A stretch of 6,523 nt of DNA from Nocardioidaceae bacterium (GCA_025966335.1 JAICRS010000173.1:1-6523), one strand, 5' to 3'. Counted from the stretch's first letter, positions 1 to 6,256 are shown. Numbers and translations are program-made. The notes: a model not told the origin generated them from the sequence alone.

Positions 1-853
1 ACGTCGGCAGCTGTGCCTGACCGAGCTCGCCGAGCCGGATGATGTTGTCCCCGTGCTGCTGCAGGAAGTCACGCGAGGTCGCCGAGAAGTCCGCCACGTC
101 GGCGAACAGCGCCTGGATCTTCTGCTCCTTGGCCACGAACGTGTTCCCCGTGGTCACGCTGTTGCGCAGGAACCGGGCCACCTCCGGCAGCACCTGCCGG
201 TAAGTGTCGGAGACCTCGCTGAGCAGCCGCAGGTCCTCGACCAGCGCAGGGATCTGCGGGTTCACCTGCTTCAGGTAGTCGTCGAGCACCGCCAGGTTCG
301 CGCCGATCTCCTCACCGCGACCCTCCAGAGCCGTCGACACCGCGGTCAGCGTGTAGTTGATCTCGGCCGGCTGCACCGCACGCAGCAACGGGTAGAAGTC
401 GTTGAGCACCTGCTCGACCTCGATCGCGACCTCGCCCTGCTCGATCACGTCTCCGGCCTCGATGTGGGTGTCGGCGCCTGCGGCAGGGACCTGCAGGGCG
501 ACGTACTTCTCACCGAAGAGGGTCTTCGGAATGATCCGCGCCGTCACACCGGCCGGGATCAGGCCGACCATGTCGGGATCGAGGCCCACGCTGAGCCGGA
601 CGCCGTCGTCGGTGACCTCGCGGGCGCGGACCGTGCCGACCAGCACGCCGCGGATCTTGACGTCCGCGTTGTCGGGCAGCTGCAGACCGGTCTTGGAGGC
701 GAGCAGGTCCACCTTCACGTAGTCGGTGAACTGCTTGTTGAAGATCGCGTAGGTCAGCCACCCGAAGAACACGAGCAACGCCAGGAACGCCACGCCGAAC
801 ATCCGGTGTTCGATGGCGATGGCGGTGCGGTAGCCCTTCGAGGTGCGGTTCAT
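1..853 (-). CDS. MCE family protein, first mce gene of the operon (3' end beyond the window)
   Basis: Substrate-binding MCE (mammalian cell entry/MlaD) protein of an ABC-type lipid importer, expected to sit outside the membrane, anchored by its N-terminus, and to form a hydrophobic channel with the other MCE proteins. The 284 visible codons start MNRTSKGYRT. A single membrane segment lies at about residues 18-38 (FGVAFLALLVFFGWLTYAIF) with no lipobox. The MCE domain runs from about residue 45 to 122 (VKVDLLASKTGLQLPDNADV, then VKIRGVLVGTV) and ends in the family hallmark LFGEKYVAL at 112-120. A largely helical region follows, typical of the long actinobacterial Mce proteins. The ATG lies 4 nt after the YrbE-B stop with no clear Shine-Dalgarno, so translation is probably coupled. 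The frame stays open to the left edge; the missing C-terminus prevents assignment to a specific Mce subtype, although position right after yrbE-B suggests MceA-type. Confidence 0.93.
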   Translation of the reverse strand, partial: MNRTSKGYRTAIAIEHRMFGVAFLALLVFFGWLTYAIFNKQFTDYVKVDLLASKTGLQLPDNADVKIRGVLVGTVRAREVTDDGVRLSVGLDPDMVGLIPAGVTARIIPKTLFGEKYVALQVPAAGADTHIEAGDVIEQGEVAIEVEQVLNDFYPLLRAVQPAEINYTLTAVSTALEGRGEEIGANLAVLDDYLKQVNPQIPALVEDLRLLSEVSDTYRQVLPEVARFLRNSVTTGNTFVAKEQKIQALFADVADFSATSRDFLQQHGDNIIRLGELGQAQLPT

Positions 854-857
854 GGCG

Positions 858-1697
858 CTAACCCGCCAACCTGACCGTGGTGGTGGTTCCCCAGATGGCC
901 ATCGACAGGAACAGGTCGATGACGTTGATCGCGACGATGGACGTGCGCACGGCGTGACCGACGGCGATGCCGACGCCCGCGGGGCCGCCCGAGGCGTTGT
1001 AACCGTGGTAGCAGTGGATGAGGATCACGACGACGGCGAACACGAGAACCTTGCCGAAGGACCAGAGCACGTCACCCGGTGGGAGGAACGCGTTGAAGTA
1101 GTGGTCGTAGGTCCCGGTGCTCTGCCCGAAGAACTGGGTCACGGTCAGCCGGGTGGCGAAGTACGACGAGAGCAGGCCGACGACGTACAGCGGGACGATC
1201 GCGATCAGGCCGGCGATGATCCGGGTGGTGACCAGGAACGGCAGCGACGGGATCGCCATCACCTCGAGCGCGTCGACCTCCTCGGAGATCCGCATCGCGC
1301 CGAGCTGGGCGGTGAAGCCGCAGCCGACGGTCGCGGCGAGCGCGATCCCGGCCACCAGCGGTGCGATCTCCCGGGTGTTGAAGTAGGCGGAGACGAATCC
1401 GGAGAACGCGGCGGTGCCGAGCTGGTTGAGCGCCGCGTAACCCTGGAGCCCGACCTCGGTGCCGGTGAAGAACGACATCGCGGTGATCACGCCGACGGTG
1501 CCGCCGATGACCGCGAGCGCACCGGAGCCGAGGGTGACCTCCGCGAGCAGCCGGAGGATCTCCTTCTTGTAGCGGGTGATCGTGCGCGGGGTCCACGCGA
1601 GCGCCTTCACGTAGAAGGTGAGCTGCTCGCCGAGCCGGTCCAGGAAGCTCATCGGCTTCTGGTACATCGAGCGCAGCGTCGTACCTGCGTCTGCCAT
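858..1697 (-). CDS. yrbEB: MCE-associated ABC transporter permease, YrbE-B type
   Basis: Integral-membrane permease of the MlaE/YrbE family, the second of two permeases in the Mce transporter. The 279-residue protein has a cytoplasmic amphipathic N-terminus (about 1-50) followed by hydrophobic segments at about 55-78, 112-130, 155-182 and 212-230, and a C-terminal one at about 252-272. The cytoplasmic coupling loop expected to contact the ATPase is at about 131-150, with QLGAMRISEEVDALEVMAIP; the E-x-D-A-L core is the family signature. A second conserved block, HGYNASGGPAGVGIAVGHAV, is at 231-250. Length matches the family. The ATG is preceded by AGGAGA at about 5 nt spacing, a good ribosome binding site within the 13-nt gap after yrbE-A. 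It probably pairs with YrbE-A as a heterodimer driven by Mkl. The A/B naming is from gene order and the weaker similarity to MlaE; the family assignment is secure. Confidence 0.95.
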   Translation of the reverse strand: MADAGTTLRSMYQKPMSFLDRLGEQLTFYVKALAWTPRTITRYKKEILRLLAEVTLGSGALAVIGGTVGVITAMSFFTGTEVGLQGYAALNQLGTAAFSGFVSAYFNTREIAPLVAGIALAATVGCGFTAQLGAMRISEEVDALEVMAIPSLPFLVTTRIIAGLIAIVPLYVVGLLSSYFATRLTVTQFFGQSTGTYDHYFNAFLPPGDVLWSFGKVLVFAVVVILIHCYHGYNASGGPAGVGIAVGHAVRTSIVAINVIDLFLSMAIWGTTTTVRLAG

Positions 1698-1710
1698 GTC
1701 TCTCCTGCCC

Positions 1711-2496
1711 CTAACCGGTCTTCGGCGGGACGAGCTGGAAGTAGATCGCGCTCATCACGAAGTTGACGACGAACAGGAGCATGAAGGTGATCACCACGGC
1801 CTCGTTCACGGCGTCCCCGACACCCTTCGGGCCGCCGGCCGCGTTCATCCCCTTGTAGCAGGCGACGATCGCGGCGATCAGGCCGAACACCAGGGCCTTG
1901 GCCATGCCCTGCCACAGGTCCGGCAGCTGCGCGAGCGCGGTGAAGCTCGCCAGGTAGGCACCGGGTGTGCCGTCCTGGAGCACCACGTTGAAGAAGTAGC
2001 CGCCGGCGACCCCGACCACGCTGACCAGGCCGTTGAGGAACACCGCGACCAGCATCGTGGCCAGCACGCGGGGTACGACGAGCCGCTGGATCGGGTCGAT
2101 GCCGAGCACCATCATCGCGTCGAGCTCTTCGCGGATCTTGCGGGCACCGAGGTCGGCGGCGATCGCCGAGCCGCCGGCACCGGCGATCAGCAGCGAGGTC
2201 GCGATCGGTCCCGCCTCCCGGACCACCGCGAGCACGGCCGCGGACCCGGTGAACGACTGGGCGCCGAACTGCTTGATAAGTCCACCGACCTGGAGCGCGA
2301 TCACGGCGCCGAACGGGATCGCGACCAGCGCGGTGGGCACGATGGTGACCGAGGCGATGAACCACGCCTGCTGCAGGAACTCGCGCAGCTGGAACGGTCG
2401 CTTGAAGAGCCCGCGAGCGACGTCGAGACCGAACGCGAACAGCTTGCCCGCGGTCCCGATCGGCGCGAGCACCTTCGCCGAGGTCAGTGAGGACAC
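1711..2496 (-). CDS. yrbEA: MCE-associated ABC transporter permease, YrbE-A type
   Basis: First permease of the Mce lipid importer, MlaE/YrbE family. The GTG at 2494-2496 is chosen as start. It lies 2 nt after the mkl TGA and gives 261 residues beginning MSSLTSAKVL; the longer open frame into mkl (to 2571) has no family-like sequence. Hydrophobic segments are at about 46-72, 85-110, 140-172, 200-215 and 233-255. The cytoplasmic coupling loop is clear at 115-135, with the sequence DLGARKIREELDAMMVLGID, matching the EQIDAL-type signature of MlaE. The conserved GMNAAGGPKGVGDAVNEAVV block is at 216-235. No strong Shine-Dalgarno is seen before the GTG (only CCGGGG), so translation is probably coupled to termination of mkl. 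It should form the transmembrane channel with YrbE-B and receive power from Mkl. The exact start is the main uncertainty. Confidence 0.93.
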   Translation of the reverse strand: MSSLTSAKVLAPIGTAGKLFAFGLDVARGLFKRPFQLREFLQQAWFIASVTIVPTALVAIPFGAVIALQVGGLIKQFGAQSFTGSAAVLAVVREAGPIATSLLIAGAGGSAIAADLGARKIREELDAMMVLGIDPIQRLVVPRVLATMLVAVFLNGLVSVVGVAGGYFFNVVLQDGTPGAYLASFTALAQLPDLWQGMAKALVFGLIAAIVACYKGMNAAGGPKGVGDAVNEAVVITFMLLFVVNFVMSAIYFQLVPPKTG

Positions 2497-2498
2497 GG

Positions 2499-3452
2499 TC
2501 AGACCCCGGTGGACATGGACATGTTCTGGTCGAAGGACCCCGACGGCGGGACCACGCCGTGCTCCAGGCACCAGTCACCAGGCGGACGCTGGCTGCGCCG
2601 GGCGATGCCGTTGGAGGGCTCGATCTGCAAGGGGATCGGCGGAAGCGGCGGCAGCTCCTGGCCCTGCTCGGCGGCCAGCTCGTCGGCGTCCTTCTCCTCC
2701 GACATCCCGATCGGGCCGACCCGCTGGGCGTTGAGGAACTGCCGGACGACCGGCTCCTCGCTGGACAGCAGCATCTCGCGGGGACCGAACATCGCCAGGT
2801 GCTTGTGGTAGAGCAGGCCGATGTTGTCGGGCACCGTGCGCGCGGTGTTGATGTCGTGGGTGACGATCAGGAACGTCGCGTCGATCTGCGCGTTGAGGTC
2901 CACGATCAGCTGGTTGAGGAACGCCGTACGCACCGGGTCCAGCCCCGAGTCGGGCTCGTCGAAGAGCACGATCTCCGGGTCGAGCACCAGGGCCCGGGCC
3001 AGGCCGGCGCGCTTGCGCATCCCGCCGGAGATCTCACCGGGCAGCTTGGTCTCGGCGCCGATCAGCCCGACCAGCTCCATCTTCTCCATGACGATGTCGC
3101 GGATCTCGGACTCGGACTTCTTGGTGTGCTCGCGCAGCGGGAACGCCACGTTGTCGTAGAGGGTCATCGAGCCGAACATCGCGCCGTCCTGGAACAGCAC
3201 CCCGAACAGCTTGCGGACCTCGTAGAGCTCCTTCTCGGAGCAGTTCGCGATGTCGAGGCCCTCGATCACGATGCTGCCGCGGTCCGGCTTGAGCAGACCG
3301 ATCAGGGTCTTGAGGAACACGGACTTGCCGGTGCCGGACGGACCCAGCATCACGCAGATCTCGCCCGCGGGGATGGTCAGGCTCACGTCGCCCCAGATGA
3401 GCTGCTTGCCGAACGACTTGGTCAGCCCGTCGACCTTGATCTCGACGCCCAC
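2499..3452 (-). CDS. mkl: MCE transporter ATP-binding protein Mkl (MlaF-like)
   Basis: ABC ATPase that powers the YrbE/MCE lipid importer at the inner face of the membrane. The 317 residues hold a full nucleotide-binding domain: Walker A GPSGTGKS at 37-44, Q-loop glutamine at 88 (LFQDGAMFGS), signature ISGGMRKR at 141-148, Walker B IVLFDE at 161-166, D-loop SGLD at 169-172 and switch histidine at 199 (VTHD). The signature SGGM rather than SGGQ and the QDGAMFGSMT segment are typical of MlaF/Mkl proteins. Residues from about 250 to 317 form a proline-rich, low-complexity C-terminal tail beyond the MlaF length; mycobacterial Mkl also has a C-terminal extension. The GTG at 3450-3452 is supported by GGGAGG 6 nt upstream. 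It is the first gene of the operon mkl-yrbEA-yrbEB-mce. In Mycobacterium tuberculosis mkl (Rv0655) also lies just beyond rplJ-rplL, so the neighbourhood is conserved. Confidence 0.96.
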   Translation of the reverse strand: MGVEIKVDGLTKSFGKQLIWGDVSLTIPAGEICVMLGPSGTGKSVFLKTLIGLLKPDRGSIVIEGLDIANCSEKELYEVRKLFGVLFQDGAMFGSMTLYDNVAFPLREHTKKSESEIRDIVMEKMELVGLIGAETKLPGEISGGMRKRAGLARALVLDPEIVLFDEPDSGLDPVRTAFLNQLIVDLNAQIDATFLIVTHDINTARTVPDNIGLLYHKHLAMFGPREMLLSSEEPVVRQFLNAQRVGPIGMSEEKDADELAAEQGQELPPLPPIPLQIEPSNGIARRSQRPPGDWCLEHGVVPPSGSFDQNMSMSTGV

Positions 3453-3692
3453 GTGCGCCCTCCCTCAACAATTTCGAGCCGGTTCACCGAAGCCGGATTG
3501 TCGCCGACCCGGTTCCTCTCTGTTTCTCCCCTGACCTACCAACGAGTAAGCCCGCGCCAAGTTACGGGGCGGAAAGGCGCCAGTCATCCTGGCCCCGACA
3601 AAGTTCACATAATGAGCGCCGAGGACATCTTGTGCGCTGGCCGGCCGGTTGTCACCCCCGCCAGGTCCCGGTTTGGACCGGTTTGAGACGCA
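3453..3692 (-). promoter_or_regulatory. Upstream region of the mkl-yrbE-mce operon
   Basis: This 240-nt stretch between the rplL terminator and mkl holds no convincing gene. It is where the mce operon promoter should lie, and its base composition is less GC-rich than the flanking genes. No good -35/-10 pair was found. On the minus strand TTGGCG is followed after 16 nt by TAGGTC, a weak candidate that overlaps the imperfect palindrome at 3535-3550, and an AT-rich CATTATGTG occurs near 3605-3614. The mkl ribosome binding site GGGAGG is at about 3459-3464. Confidence 0.45.
3535..3550. promoter_or_regulatory. Possible operator, imperfect palindrome CCTAC-N6-GTAAG
   Basis: The plus strand reads CCTACCAACGAGTAAG; the arms match at four of five positions and are 6 nt apart. 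Short palindromes with TTAC...GTAA arms are common TetR-family operators for lipid and fatty-acid genes in actinobacteria, and this one lies about 85 nt upstream of mkl, next to the weak promoter candidate. The match is short and may be chance. No regulator gene is in the window. Confidence 0.25.
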
Positions 3693-3730
3693 CAGACGGC
3701 GGCCGCCCCGCAAGGGACGACCGCCGTCTG
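3693..3730 (-). terminator. Terminator-like hairpin after rplL
   Basis: A perfect 10-bp stem, CAGACGGCGG at 3693-3702 with CCGCCGTCTG at 3721-3730, starts 38 nt after the rplL stop. Inside it a 2-bp and a 3-bp helix can stack, closed by a GCAA loop on the plus strand (TTGC on the minus transcript). On the minus strand the hairpin is followed by TGCGTCTCAAACC, with no run of U. It is therefore a U-less terminator or a 3'-end stabilising hairpin, as is common in high-GC actinobacteria, and it separates the ribosomal unit from the mce operon. Confidence 0.7.
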
Positions 3731-3768
3731 GGCGTTGCTGGTCCGTGAGGACCGGGTTCAGCGCAAGG

Positions 3769-4161
3769 TCACTTGACCGACACGGTGGCGCCGGCGGCCT
3801 CGAGGGCCTCCTTGGCCTTCTCGGCAGCTTCCTTGTTGACCTTCTCGAGGATCGGCTTCGGCGCGGCCTCGACCAGCTCCTTGGCCTCCTTGAGACCCAG
3901 GCTGGTGAGCGAGCGCACCTCCTTGATGACGTTGATCTTCTTGTCACCGGCAGCCTCGAGGACGACGTCGAACTCGTCCTGCTCGGCGACCTCCTCGGCG
4001 CCTGCAGCGGCGCCACCGGCGGCCGGAGCAGCGGCAGCGGCCACGGGGGCAGCGGCGGTGACGCCGAAGGTGTCTTCGAACTGCTTCACGAACTCGCTGA
4101 GCTCCAGGAGGGTCATCTCCTTGAAAGCGTCGAGCAGCTCGTCAGTGCTGAGCTTCGCCAT
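3769..4161 (-). CDS. rplL: 50S ribosomal protein L7/L12
   Basis: Stalk protein of the large ribosomal subunit. Dimers bind the C-terminal helix of L10 and recruit and stimulate the translational GTPases EF-Tu, EF-G, IF2 and RF3. The 130-residue product has the three expected parts: the N-terminal dimerisation domain at 1-33 (MAKLSTDELLDAFKEMTLLE), an alanine-rich flexible hinge at about 36-57, and the globular C-terminal domain at about 62-130. The factor-binding surface is visible in KKINVIKEVRSLTSLGLKEA (74-93), followed by KELVEAAPKPI and a terminal ATVSVK. The length is normal. The ATG at 4159-4161 is preceded by GGAAGGA about 9 nt upstream. It is the second gene of rplJ-rplL, 73 nt after the rplJ stop. 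It is followed by a strong hairpin. Nothing is unusual in the protein. Confidence 0.99.
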   Translation of the reverse strand: MAKLSTDELLDAFKEMTLLELSEFVKQFEDTFGVTAAAPVAAAAAPAAGGAAAGAEEVAEQDEFDVVLEAAGDKKINVIKEVRSLTSLGLKEAKELVEAAPKPILEKVNKEAAEKAKEALEAAGATVSVK

Positions 4162-4185
4162 GGTGGCGGTTCCTTCCGTTGTGCT

Positions 4186-4207
4186 GACCCACACGTGTGT
4201 GCGGGTC
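4186..4207 (-). other. Small hairpin in the rplJ-rplL gap
   Basis: The 73-nt space between rplJ and rplL contains GACCC at 4186-4190 and GGGTC at 4203-4207, with ACACGTGT able to extend the stem apart from a two-base bulge. On the transcript it sits between the rplJ stop and the rplL ribosome binding site. Such intergenic structures can serve RNA processing or help unequal expression of L10 and L12 (four or six L12 copies per L10), but no function can be read from the sequence. Confidence 0.3.
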
Positions 4208-4234
4208 GGGGTGGGTGTTGGTCGGTCCGAGCCG

Positions 4235-4888
4235 TTAAGCCTCGGTGGTCTCCGCAGGTGCCTCGTCGGCCTCGGCCTCGGTGGTCTCCGCAGGTGCCTC
4301 CTCGGCAGGAGCCTCGGTGGTCTCCTCGGCCGCTGGGGCCGGCTCGCCGGCACCACCCTGGAGGATCGACGGGTCCTGCTCGGCCTTCGCCTGCAGCGCG
4401 CCGGCGAGGCGTGCGGCCTGCGAGAGCGGCGCGTTGAGCAGGTAGACGGCCTGGCTGAGCGACGCAAGCATGCCGCCCGCGAGCTTGGCGAGGAGAACCT
4501 CGCGCGACTCGAGGTCCGCAAGCTTGGCGATCTCCTCCGCGCCGAGCGGCTTGCCGTCGAGGACGCCGCCCTTGATCACGAGGGAGGGGTTTGCCTTGGC
4601 AAAGTCACGCAGACCCTTGGCTGCCTCGACCACGTCGCCGTTGATGAAGGCGATCGCGGTCGGGCCGACGAGCAGGTCGTCGAAGCCTTCGACGCCCGCC
4701 TCCCCGGCGGCAATCTGGGTGAGCGTGTTCTTGACCACGGCGTAGTTGGCGTTCTCGCCGAGAGCGCGCCGCAGGTCCTGCAGCTGCTTAACGGTGAGAC
4801 CGCGGTACTCGGTCAGCACAGCACCTGCAGACTCCTGGAACGACTCCACGAGCTCCGCAACGGCGGCTGTCTTGTCTGGCCGCGCCAT
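4235..4888 (-). CDS. rplJ: 50S ribosomal protein L10 with extended acidic tail
   Basis: Base of the L7/L12 stalk, which binds 23S rRNA near the thiostrepton site and carries L12 dimers on its C-terminal helix; it also represses its own mRNA. The 217-residue product starts MARPDKTAAVAELVESFQES. The RNA-binding globular domain follows, with TEYRGLTVKQLQDLRRAL (26-43), YAVVKNTLTQIA (49-60) and GPTAIAF (75-81). The long L12-binding helix is at about 134-170. Residues 180-217 form an acidic Ala/Pro/Glu/Thr tail built on a 12-residue repeat, ETTEAPAEEAPA then ETTEAEADEAPA then ETTEA. Actinobacterial L10 is usually about 175-190 residues, so the tail makes this one long. The ATG at 4886-4888 has AAGGAG 5 nt upstream. 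It is the first gene of rplJ-rplL and is preceded by a leader of about 240 nt. Confidence 0.98.
   Translation of the reverse strand: MARPDKTAAVAELVESFQESAGAVLTEYRGLTVKQLQDLRRALGENANYAVVKNTLTQIAAGEAGVEGFDDLLVGPTAIAFINGDVVEAAKGLRDFAKANPSLVIKGGVLDGKPLGAEEIAKLADLESREVLLAKLAGGMLASLSQAVYLLNAPLSQAARLAGALQAKAEQDPSILQGGAGEPAPAAEETTEAPAEEAPAETTEAEADEAPAETTEA
4239..4325 (-). repeat. 36-bp tandem repeat encoding the L10 tail
   Basis: A 26-nt block starting GCCTCGGTGGTCTCC on the plus strand occurs identically at 4239-4264 and 4275-4300, and its first 15 nt recur at 4311-4325. The period is 36 nt, equal to 12 codons, so the frame of rplJ is kept. It encodes ETTEA(P/E)A(E/D)EAPA. The near-identity of the DNA suggests a recent in-frame duplication rather than old divergence. 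Confidence 0.9.
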
Positions 4889-5127
4889 GTGGTCTCCTTC
4901 CGCAGTTCATTACACGGTTTCCGGAGACTGCCGACGACGGCCCGAGAATCGAAAAACGCCCCGGCACAGGAGGCACAGGGCGGACGCGCCGACCACGCAT
5001 GGCCGGGCTGTCACTCGGTGTCACCTGCGCAGGCCGTCCGCTTCGCGGAACCTTCAGTCAGCGGCTTCGTCCTTCCCGCGGGGCGGGGAGTTCTCGGCGC
5101 GCCGACAACCGGCGGTCTCTGGTTTCA
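4889..5127 (-). promoter_or_regulatory. L10 leader (5' UTR autoregulatory element of rplJL)
   Basis: The minus-strand transcript from about 5127 to the rplJ start is a non-coding leader of about 240 nt. Its beginning, with AGAGACCGCCGGTTG, and the later GCGCAGGTGACACC resemble conserved parts of actinobacterial L10 leaders (compared from memory). L10, or L10 with L12, binds this element and reduces expression of the operon. A U-tailed terminator hairpin is at 4952-4982, between the protein-binding region and the gene, as expected for attenuation. Two mutually exclusive pairings are visible: TCCGC-GAA-GCGGA at 5049-5037, and GCGGACG at 5041-5035 with CGTCCGC at 4986-4980. The second overlaps the 5' stem of the terminator. 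No convincing small ORF was found in the leader. Confidence 0.75.
4952..4982 (-). terminator. Intrinsic terminator (attenuator) in the rplJ leader
   Basis: On the minus strand CGCCCT (4982-4977) pairs with GGGGCG (4962-4957) through six pairs including one U-G, around a 14-nt loop. It is followed directly by TTTTT (4956-4952). It ends about 64 nt upstream of the rplJ ATG, so it acts inside the leader rather than after a gene. The stem is short but very GC-rich. Confidence 0.7.
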
Positions 5128-5133
5128 GCGAGA

Positions 5134-5162
5134 ACCTTACGGGAGTGCGCCGGTTCGGCCAA
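5134..5162 (-). promoter_or_regulatory. Predicted sigma-70-type promoter of rplJL
   Basis: On the minus strand TTGGCC (5162-5157) is followed after exactly 17 nt by TAAGGT (5139-5134), a good actinobacterial -35/-10 pair. The predicted start at about 5127 places the first conserved L10-leader bases within 10 nt of the transcript's 5' end, which supports the choice. The AT content of the -10 stands out from the local GC-rich sequence. Confidence 0.65.
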
Positions 5163-5252
5163 ATCGAGCACCGGCCCACGAGGACCACCCCGAACGGGTC
5201 ATCTTGGCCCAAACCACGTACACCGGGCACACGGCTCTGCTGCAATGCCAGG
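5163..5252 (+). promoter_or_regulatory. Upstream region of the DnaB-like gene
   Basis: This is the remainder of the divergent gap of about 360 nt between rplJ and the DnaB-like gene. On the plus strand no convincing -35/-10 pair was found; TACACC near 5219-5224 lacks a good -35. There is also no clear Shine-Dalgarno before the ATG at 5253, only CCAGG directly adjacent, so a short-leader or leaderless transcript is possible. Confidence 0.3.
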
Positions 5253-6254
5253 ATGGAGATCGCGCTCGAGTCCCTGTCCGGAGTGATGGAACAAGCCAAC
5301 GGTCGGCTGCGAGCCGGATCGCATGCCGCCGCACGGGTCTGGCCGACCGGGTTCGACGTACTCGACAAGAGCCTGGCCAACGGGTTCCGCTCCGGCGAGC
5401 TGATCCTGCTCGGCGGGCCGCAGGGCCTGGGCAAGACCACCTGGGGCCTGCAGGTCGCTCGCAACATCGCCCGCTCGGGGCGCTCGGTGGTGTTCTTCTC
5501 CTTCGAGCACGACCCGCAGACGATGCTGGTCCGGCTGGTGGCGCTGGAGGCCGGTGAGATCGGCGGCATCCAGGCGCCCGGGATCGGCCGGATCCGCGAG
5601 GCGTTCGAGGCCACCGACGGCCCCGGCGGCACACTCTCCGAGCGGCTGGCGGACACCGTCGGCGGTGTCGAGGCGGTCGAGCGGGTGCAGGAGTACGCCG
5701 ACCGGCTGATGCTGCACCGGTCCACCGGAAGCAGCACCACCCTGGACGTGATCCGGGAAGCCGTCGACCTCGCGAAGACGGAGACCAAGCAGCTGCCGTT
5801 CGTCGTCGTCGACTACCTGCAGAAGGTGCGGGTCCCGGACGGCTCGCCGGTGGAGGACGAGCGGGTGACCCGGGTGGTGGAGGGTCTCAAGGACCTCGCC
5901 CTCGACCTGGACATCCCGGTGCTCGCCGTGGTGGCCGCCGACAAGGAGGGCCTGTCGGCAGGCAAGCGGATGCGGGTCAACAACCTGCGCGGCTCCTCCG
6001 CCCTCGCCTACGAGGCCGACACCGTGCTGATCCTGAACAACAAGTACGACGTGGTCGCGCGGCACCACCTGGTCTACGACATCGGCAACGCAGAGCGGTT
6101 CAAGCACTGGGCGGTGCTCACCATCGAGAAGAACCGCAACGGCCAGGACCAGATCGACCTCGAGTTCAAGAAGCGCTTCGACCAGAGCCGGTTCGAGAAC
6201 ACCGGCCAGCTGGTCGCCGAGCAGCTCGTCGACGAACGCGTCTTCGTCGAGTAG
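5253..6254 (+). CDS. Solo DnaB-like helicase-domain ATPase
   Basis: RecA-fold ATPase resembling the C-terminal helicase domain of DnaB; its biological role is not known to me. Of 333 residues, Walker A is GGPQGLGKTT at 54-63. FSFEHD at 82-87 matches the DnaB FSLEM motif with its catalytic glutamate. VVVDYLQ at 184-190 is the Walker B motif, AVVAADKEG at 225-233 replaces the usual SQL(N/S)R motif, NLRGSSALAYEADTVLIL at 244-261 matches DnaB motif H4, and TIEKNRNGQDQIDLEFKKRF at 290-309 matches the KNRxG arginine-finger region. The N-terminal DnaG-interacting domain and the linker helix are absent; only about 30 residues precede the core. No zinc finger or Lon-like domain argues against RadA. 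The start chosen is ATG 5253; the open frame continues upstream to 4746 but that part is antisense to rplJ. ATG 5286 is an alternative. The gene is divergent from rplJ and appears monocistronic. Confidence 0.85.
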   Translation: MEIALESLSGVMEQANGRLRAGSHAAARVWPTGFDVLDKSLANGFRSGELILLGGPQGLGKTTWGLQVARNIARSGRSVVFFSFEHDPQTMLVRLVALEAGEIGGIQAPGIGRIREAFEATDGPGGTLSERLADTVGGVEAVERVQEYADRLMLHRSTGSSTTLDVIREAVDLAKTETKQLPFVVVDYLQKVRVPDGSPVEDERVTRVVEGLKDLALDLDIPVLAVVAADKEGLSAGKRMRVNNLRGSSALAYEADTVLILNNKYDVVARHHLVYDIGNAERFKHWAVLTIEKNRNGQDQIDLEFKKRFDQSRFENTGQLVAEQLVDERVFVE

Positions 6255-6256
6255 GC

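Noticed and set aside
53..874. Long plus-strand open frames over the mce operon, including those at 843-1766, 1618-2490 and 2487-3686
   Set aside because: All are antisense to clear MCE, YrbE and Mkl genes and have His/Arg/Asp-rich translations typical of shadow frames in high-GC DNA.
2497..2571. Longer N-terminus for YrbE-A starting inside mkl
   Set aside because: The added residues are encoded by the other-frame tail of mkl and do not resemble YrbE proteins; the GTG at 2496 gives a normal start and length.
3465..4016. Minus-strand frame of 183 codons running from rplL into the gap before mkl
   Set aside because: It is out of frame with rplL, crosses the terminator hairpin and has a low-complexity Ser/Arg/Pro translation.
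4746..5252. N-terminal extension of the DnaB-like protein to 502 residues
   Set aside because: The extension overlaps the rplJ coding start, the L10 leader and the rplJ promoter, and its sequence has no DnaB N-terminal features.
3773..5557. Plus-strand open frame of 594 codons across rplL, rplJ and the leader
   Set aside because: It lies antisense to two certain ribosomal genes and is a product of GC-rich codon bias; its serine/alanine/arginine-rich translation resembles no family.
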